Assembly: GCA_030248065.1 (NCBI GenBank)
Contig: JASAMV010009277.1
Coordinates: 59,499 to 123,498, forward strand
DNA: 64,000 bases
Direction of reading: 5' to 3'
DNA from: Rhynchonema sp. JSB1_4
Lineage: Eukaryota; Nematoda; Chromadorea; Monhysterida; Xyalidae
Made by a program: the position numbers and the translations under genes. Positions 58,426-64,000 of this stretch are shown in pieces; within the stretch, counting starts at the first letter, position 1, and each line of letters begins with the position of its first letter. A model generated the notes under the pieces. It saw only the letters and a list, made by a program, of their open reading frames with translations. It ran no database searches and was not told the DNA's origin.

Positions 58426-59267
58426 TTGACAACATCATTGTGATATGCATGGCAAAAACAATAAGCTAATTAATGCAGCTGCGCAAATGCTTCGACACAG
58501 ACAGCACTCCAACAGGACTACTGCTTGTCGATGGATAATTGGGAATGGATGAAAGTGATATGGGAGCGCCGTCCGTTTAATAGGGGTAACCGGTGTTTGT
58601 GCGGGAATTTGGTGATTGATTTGTCGTGCTCCACACTTTACGCGAGAACTAAACGGTGCAGAGTGAACTGTGCACGTAATGAAATCTTTTTGGTCAGCAC
58701 GCGGCGCAAAATGCTGGTCGCAGTACAACTTGCCTGAAAAGGCATATATTCTACCTCAGTTTCATGATTCGGGTGCAATTGTCCGAGATCTAGTTTTGCT
58801 GCGAACTGCATCACTGTTGCCCGTGAATGGGCGACGTCATTCGAGATTTGGCATGCCGACCGCAATCGGAGCTTCGAGGGCTGTTACCACATCGCAGTTT
58901 TCGCTTATTTTTGTTTTGAAAGGGTAACGATTAGCATCTAGACGCGTTGCTAACGCCCGTGGGAATAGCATGTTGAAAAATATTCAAATCGATCAAGTAA
59001 AACCACAGTTATGATATTTTTGGCAACCTGGTGTGTCATTTTGACGTTTTCCTTTGCAGTTGTGACCCTTGCGGATTATTAAAAAAAATCCGAAGTCTTT
59101 TGTTATTAGGCCCATAGGTGTCAGTTACCACGCAAATTGAAGTCCGAGATCTCGCAAATCAGGATCAGTGCTGGTATCTTCGAAATCGAGTCTGTGAGGA
59201 TCAAGAATATACCATTTAAATCTATTTAAAAGCACGGACAAAGATTAAAGTGAATACCGCCATCGAA
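58426..59267. other. Spacer without recognised features
   Basis: Overlapping frames at 58435-58927 on both strands lack splice and domain support. Confidence 0.35.
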
Positions 59268-59275
59268 CGTGTACG

Positions 59276-59991
59276 CAGTGGTTTTTTAAAACAAATTTTT
59301 TTTTATTAAAAAAAAATTTTTTTTTTTAAAAATTCGTTCCAAAAGTTAAAAAAATTTTTTTTTATTGTTTCAAAATTCGAAAATTTCTCTATTTTTTTGC
59401 TCTAAAAGTGCTATTTTTTGCATAAAAATTGCTACTGTTAACATCACCCGACCCTACCATGAGTGTATTGGGTGCCATAATCGTTGTTTTGTGGCATCTA
59501 GACATAGTGCACACACTCACATGGCCTCTCATATGATTACACATGTACATGTGACTGGGTGGGCATGCATTTATCCATGCAACAGACCCGAAAGCAGTGA
59601 TTCGGTGTGATATTCACTCTATATTTACACTGTTTGTCACATATTTGCATTGGTCGTGTACCAAGAGGCAATAGTTTCACCCAAATTTACCGTCTTGAGT
59701 GTCACAAAGCCACACCAAGGCACCCACAACACGTGGGGGAATTGTACGGGTGTGTACCTGACTACTGTTGGTACTCATTGACCATTGTTTAGTATTGTTT
59801 TCGTGTCGTGAGTGCTTTATATGCACTTACCACACGTTATGGAAGAAAAATGCCACTATTTTTTGCTTTAGCGCTCATTTTTTTTCGTTTCTGGCAGTTT
59901 TTGGCTGGAATAAAAAAAAAATTTTTAAATTAAAAAAAAATTTTTTTTAAAAAATGGGGTTTGAATAAAAAATTTTTTTTATTAACCACTG
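59276..59991. mobile_element. hAT-like element, CAGTGGTT family, complete
   Basis: 716 bp with CAGTGGTTTTTTAAAACAAA and TTTTTATTAACCACTG ends and a perfect 8-bp duplication CGTGTACG (59268-59275, 59992-59999). Nearly identical to 32747-33428, so both inserted recently. The peptide frames at 33042 and 59607 are the same repeat. Confidence 0.92.
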
Positions 59992-59999
59992 CGTGTACG

Positions 60000-60632
60000 T
60001 ACTGAAATCGATGGGTTACTGTAAGTGACGTACCTTTTAAAACATCTTAAGAATGGTAAAAACTTTGCTCATTCACGCAACAACGTCGTGTTTGCTATCT
60101 TTCAGCGTCATTTTTCGCGCTAAAGACGATGGTACAACCTGGCATTTCCTTCGTGAGGCAGTTCGCATTTATTAATTTCCGCGAACCATCCCAGATCCTG
60201 TCTTATTAATGTTGACTTTGCGTTTTTTCAATCGTAAATTAATTAAAAATTACAGCGAATTATGCCAGATACTCTCTTATTAACCTCCACATTTCGTTTA
60301 ATCTGTGAAGAAGTCCAAAAAATTAATCTCGGCATGCCAGATTCTTCCTTATTAATCTCGAAGCTTTGGTTTTATGAGGATAAAAAAGAGCAGCATTATG
60401 AGATTTTGCCTTAACACGACAGATTTTATGGTTGACGTTTTTTTTGGAATAAGGAGCTGCAAATAAGCATGCAACCGCAACGCACTTTCCGCACAACGTT
60501 TAGGATGTGACGAAACATTTTCTGCTTTCTTGAACTCAGGGAAGGCTGTGAATTCGAACTCGGTCGAGTCCAAAATGCAAAAACTTAGACTTTTTCTTGC
60601 CTTTCCTCCACGCTTTCCCCTTGATGTTTCAG
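60000..60632. other. Spacer upstream of second receptor gene fragment
   Basis: Contains repeated words GCCAGAT(A/C)CT(C/T)(T/C)CTTATTAA at 60193, 60264 and 60331 (roughly 70-bp spacing), perhaps a diverged tandem. No exon assigned. Confidence 0.35.
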
Positions 60633-61821
60633 GCGAGTGCAGTGAGCACATAACGGGTGTACGACGGCATCAATTGGAATACCAGTCGGCATTTTGGTTG
60701 GATGCTAATGGCAAGGTCGTATGGTCGGCTGCCACTGGTCGGTGAATCGGGCTTGCTGATGTTTCATTGCTACTGTAGTATATTGGCTCGACGTGTGTAT
60801 CTGTCAAGCGTGTCAGCCATGTCCAGGAGAAAAAGATCATCAAAATGTCGATGTAGTGCAGAAGGTTACGCTACGGAACGTGATCTTCTCTGCACTGCAT
60901 CGATATTTTGAGACCATTTTACAAATGAGCTTCGACCAGAATAAGCGTTCTTCACAACAATAATTTATGCTCCAACTGGGATTTTTGTATTGTTTTCCAG
61001 TCTCCTGTTTTTGTCACGTCAGGCTGAATGAACTTGAGTCTAATCCCACCCCATCTGAACACCGCCTTCACTTTTCTCAATGTTTTACCCCGAATTCCAG
61101 TGCCAATGGCCGGTCTGCTGGCAATCGCCTACACGGGTCCGATAATCGTCACTGCATTCTTGGCAGTCGGCAAGATTTGTTGTTGCTTTCGTGGCAAGAA
61201 AATGGGACGTCAGGATCGATTGATATTGGTGAGTGCTGGTTGATTACCAAAATTGTAATAGAAAATCTGAAGTCATCTGACCCACTTCATCAGCATCTTG
61301 GGCATCGATCTGCACAAAAAGTGCTTCTTATTCGCATTGATGAAAAAGTCAGCTGTTGGAATACAGCCCAACCAGACTCATTGACGTTTCAGTTGTTCAT
61401 GCTGAAGATGCTACTCGTGACCACGACCACTCTGATCCTTTGCATTCGCACCCAAATCAACAGCAACTCTGCCCAACAAAGGTCCACCTCTCTACTATCC
61501 CATTCTCGGGACCCAACATTCACCAACCTATACCTGCGCGAAACATCAGGTCTGCTTACCATGTCGCACAGTGCCACCAACTGGGTGCTGTTCTGGCACT
61601 GGTTGCGCATGACACACAGACGCCTTGAAACGGCAGGCAAGAATAACAAACGGCAGAATGAAACAACCGATAAAAAAGCGAAACCGGGCTCAGACGAGGA
61701 GGACGAATGTCAACCCCTGAGGATACAATACCCGCCGGCGTTTCAGACGCAAAACACTGTAGCCAAAGCAAGTACCAGTCACAGTTATGTCAAATTGGCT
61801 GTTGGCGATGTGAGAGTATAG
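60633..61821 (+). CDS. 3' part of a second 7TM receptor-like gene
   Basis: Well-supported exons are 61101-61228 and 61393-61821 (phase 0 junction, GTGAGT donor, GACGTTTCAG acceptor). They encode TM5 (AIAYTGPIIVTAFLAVGK), a basic loop (CCFRGKKMGRQDRL), TM6 (LKMLLVTTTTLILCI) and TM7 with LTMSHSATNWVLFW, then a long basic/acidic cytoplasmic tail to the stop at 61821. This is a class A receptor C-terminus with an NxxxxFW variant of NPxxY. Two upstream exons, 60633-60741 and 60779-60864, join in phase with each other and with 61101 but do not look transmembrane, so they are tentative; the 5' part is not found. It may be a pseudogene or have further exons outside what I can recognise. Confidence 0.55.
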
Positions 61822-62234
61822 TAGAGCATAATTTTTATGAATGTTTTGTGAAACATCAGCTAGTCACGCATGTACAATGTTACAAACCGGCCGATGTTTC
61901 ACCATTTTGGCTGGGTGGTTCTTGTTTACACACAGATTGTTTTATTCGTACTGCTTCACTGAGAATGTTACATCTTCCACAATAATGTTTGGTGAAAATT
62001 ATCGAGCCATGAAAAGTACAAAATACACCAATTCATAGCATTTATTGCACACGTGGACTTGAAATTCCATTATGTTGCTGCAACAAAAATAATATGATTC
62101 GCATAAAATATAACAGTACATGCGTTGCATTATGCAAGACACGCAATAAATACAATTAATAAATAACGAGGCAAGAAAATACTAATAAAGCAGCAGCAGA
62201 AAAAACACCAGACAACAGAGATTGCTTATTGTAC
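61822..62234. other. 3' flank of receptor gene
   Basis: AT-rich. AATAAA hexamers occur around 62146-62151 in plus orientation and could be the polyadenylation signal. No further gene. Confidence 0.35.
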
Positions 62235-62984
62235 TTGTGGTTAATAAAACTTTTTTCTAGAAAAACCCCATTTTTTTTAAAAAAAATAATTTTTTTTTAA
62301 TTTTGAAAAATTTTTTTTTCCTCCAGCCAAAAACTGCCCAAAACAGAAAAAATAAACGCTAAAGAAAAAAAAATAGTCGATTTTTTCTTCCATAACAAAT
62401 GGTCAGTGCATATGAAGCACTCACGACACAAAAACCAATTGTTCGAACAATGGTCAATTAATACCAACAGTAGTCAGGTAAACACCATTACGCTTTCCCA
62501 CGTGGTGTGAGTGCCTTCGTGTGGCTTTGTGACACTTAAGACGGCAAATTAATTTGAAATTTATTTGCCTCTTGGTACACGACCAATGCAAATATGTCTC
62601 ACCAAACAGTGTAAATATAGAGTGAATATCACACAAAATCACTGATTTCAGGTCTGTTGCATGGATAAATGCATGCCAGAGCCAGTCACATGTACATGTG
62701 TAATCATATTGGAGGCCATGTGGGTGTGTACACTATGTATAGATGGGGCGGCAAACAACGGTTATGACAGCCGATACGCTCATGGTGGGGTCGGGTGAGT
62801 GCTAACACAAGCAATTTTTATGCAAAAAATAGCACTTTTTGAGGCGAAAAAATAAGGAGAAATTTTTCGAATTTTGAAATAATAAAAAAAAAATATTTTT
62901 TTTTAACTTTTGGAACGATTTTTTTTTTTTAAAAAAAAAATTTTTTTTTCATAAAAAAAAAATTTTTTTTTTAAAAAACCACTG
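62235..62984. mobile_element. hAT-like element, CAGTGGTT family, diverged reverse copy
   Basis: About 750 bp, similar in reverse orientation to 59276-59991 (for example GTGTAAATATAGAGTGAATA), ends TTGTGGTTAATAAA and TTTAAAAAACCACTG. No matching 8-bp duplication, and substitutions are scattered, so this copy is older. Confidence 0.75.
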
Positions 62985-63528
62985 CTTGGGCATAGAAAGA
63001 ACAAGCGTTGGTGGGGCCGCCCTCTGACAAAAGTGAAAAGCTTCAGCACAACAAACCACGGGCCTAAGCCACAGTGACGCTCAAACAAAATGTTTCAGAG
63101 GCTGTTTGGCGTGAGCTGTGTATGATGACTACGCTGAAAATTTTTTTCGCTTTTGTCAGAGAGCGGCCTAGGACGCAGTATTTTATGCTCAGTGTTTTCA
63201 GATTTCATTTACAATAATAAACAGGTACAGAGCCGATTTTTTTACCAGCCTGAGTATTGATACTAAGTACGATTGAACACAACTATTACCCCCTCCCCCG
63301 ATGTAGTACCATAATTTGAGCGCGACCAGGAAAGCGAAATGCAATAACAAACCAACAAAAAGCGACGATAAATAAGCACGACACACAATGATGAAATTAC
63401 CAAAAACAAGAATGGCATAATAAAGCAGCATTTCATGACAAGAAAGCACAACGATAATACATGCATAACATATAAACAACAACAACAGCGTCAGAAATGG
63501 TGCGTTGAAACAACATCGGGCACTATAC
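62985..63528. other. T-rich (minus strand) region after the acidic gene exon
   Basis: The minus-strand frame 63198-63608 is hydrophobic because the strand is T-rich; it is probably intron or 3' untranslated sequence. No exon supported. Confidence 0.35.
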
Positions 63529-63944
63529 CTCATCGGTGGTGACAGTAGGAAAACTGTTGTTTTTGGACGGAGACGTGGGAGATCGCGCACCCTCTTTAGG
63601 TGCGTCATTCATTTCGTTGTCATCCACGTTGTCGTCGTCGGAGTCGATGTTACTGAAAAATCACACGAAAGTATAATAAAATTAGCTGTAAACCGGAAAT
63701 CACCGTGGAGAATTCTGCTGAGGTCGGATGCACTGTGACGACGACCTGTTGCACCGTTCTGTCATATTTCGAATGCACCGCAAGGTGAAACGATAAAAAA
63801 TGGAAATACACCAGGCTGTTGGTTTTGCGTTGATTGCCACATTTCAGTGGGTTCATCGTTGTCAGCTTGTTCCTCTTGCATCAGAATTTCGTACTCTTCG
63901 GCACAGAATCGATCCCACGCTGATAACTTCTCGCCCTCGTTGCT
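63529..63944 (-). CDS. Partial gene for an acidic, Ser/Gln-rich protein; runs off the window
   Basis: Minus-strand exons 63812-63944 and 63529-63652, with a possible 13-nt microexon 63746-63758 between them. The first follows a TTACAG acceptor and reads WDRFCAEEYEIL, then a Glu/Gln-rich run, ending in phase 1. The last follows a TTTTTCAG acceptor, begins in a phase that needs two preceding bases, and reads NIDSDDDNVDDNEMND followed by an SPTSPS stretch, ending in phase 0 at a GTATAG donor. The microexon, with its own AG and GT, is the only piece found that reconciles the phases. Acidic runs suggest a nuclear or regulatory protein (inference). Both ends of the gene are missing, and the family is not recognised. 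Confidence 0.55.
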
Positions 63945-64000
63945 CTGTAAGTGAAACTACAAAAAGTCAGCCAACTGTAAAATTCTTTTGTGCACACGAA

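Noticed and set aside
60967..61821. Single 284-residue open frame
   Set aside because: It only stays open through an intron; the receptor motifs lie in two frames joined by clear GT/AG sites.
63198..63608. Multi-pass membrane protein frame
   Set aside because: It overlaps the acidic exon on the same strand in another frame and reflects T-rich sequence.

Overview
The window looks like nuclear DNA of a nematode. The grounds are the gene families: tandem trypsin-inhibitor-like (TIL) exons, a lipocalin-related (LPR) protein, a GT92 (DUF23) glycosyltransferase, a rhodopsin-type orphan receptor and a C-type lectin with a PAN-like module. Exons are short, introns run from about 70 nt upward with NTTTCAG-like acceptors, and introns and spacers are full of short non-autonomous DNA transposons. 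I cannot name the species from sequence alone.

Layout. At 1.5-4.7 kb (+) is a TIL gene: one signal-peptide exon and seven TIL exons. From 5 to 14.4 kb there are foldback and hAT-like elements, a tandem satellite (9.4-11.2 kb) and an unrecognised, frame-broken coding region (11.5-13.7 kb). At 14.4-19.4 kb (+) is a second, duplicated TIL gene with five TIL exons, one exon remnant and many insertions. Its 3' flank is split by a roughly 2.1 kb insert with 95-bp terminal inverted repeats that carries a multi-exon gene (20.5-21.4 kb). At 23.4-29.3 kb (-) is an eight-exon LPR lipocalin gene. At 33.6-35.4 kb (-) are unrecognised coding-like exons. At 36.6-39.9 kb (-) is a six-exon 7TM receptor whose exon phases all agree (393 aa). 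From 40 to 47 kb there are repeats, palindromes and a tRNA-like sequence. At 47.4-50.2 kb (+) is a seven-exon GT92 glycosyltransferase (492 aa). At 52.8-53.6 kb (-) is a decayed coding region. At 54.9-57.8 kb (-) is a C-type lectin/PAN gene. At 60.6-61.8 kb (+) is the 3' part of a second 7TM receptor. At 63.5-63.9 kb (-) is the edge of a gene for an acidic protein.

The genes show no operon structure; most look like single tissue or secretory genes (protease inhibitors, lipocalin, lectin, receptors, Golgi glycosyltransferase). The shared theme is expansion by duplication and transposition. TIL exons are symmetric phase 1-1 modules with a variable inhibitory residue. At least eight hAT-like elements have 8-bp target duplications (six perfect plus the nested copy and its host), one nested in another, and several lie inside introns of these genes. 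All gene models were built by hand from reading frame, GT/AG sites and phase; none has been checked against RNA or databases.
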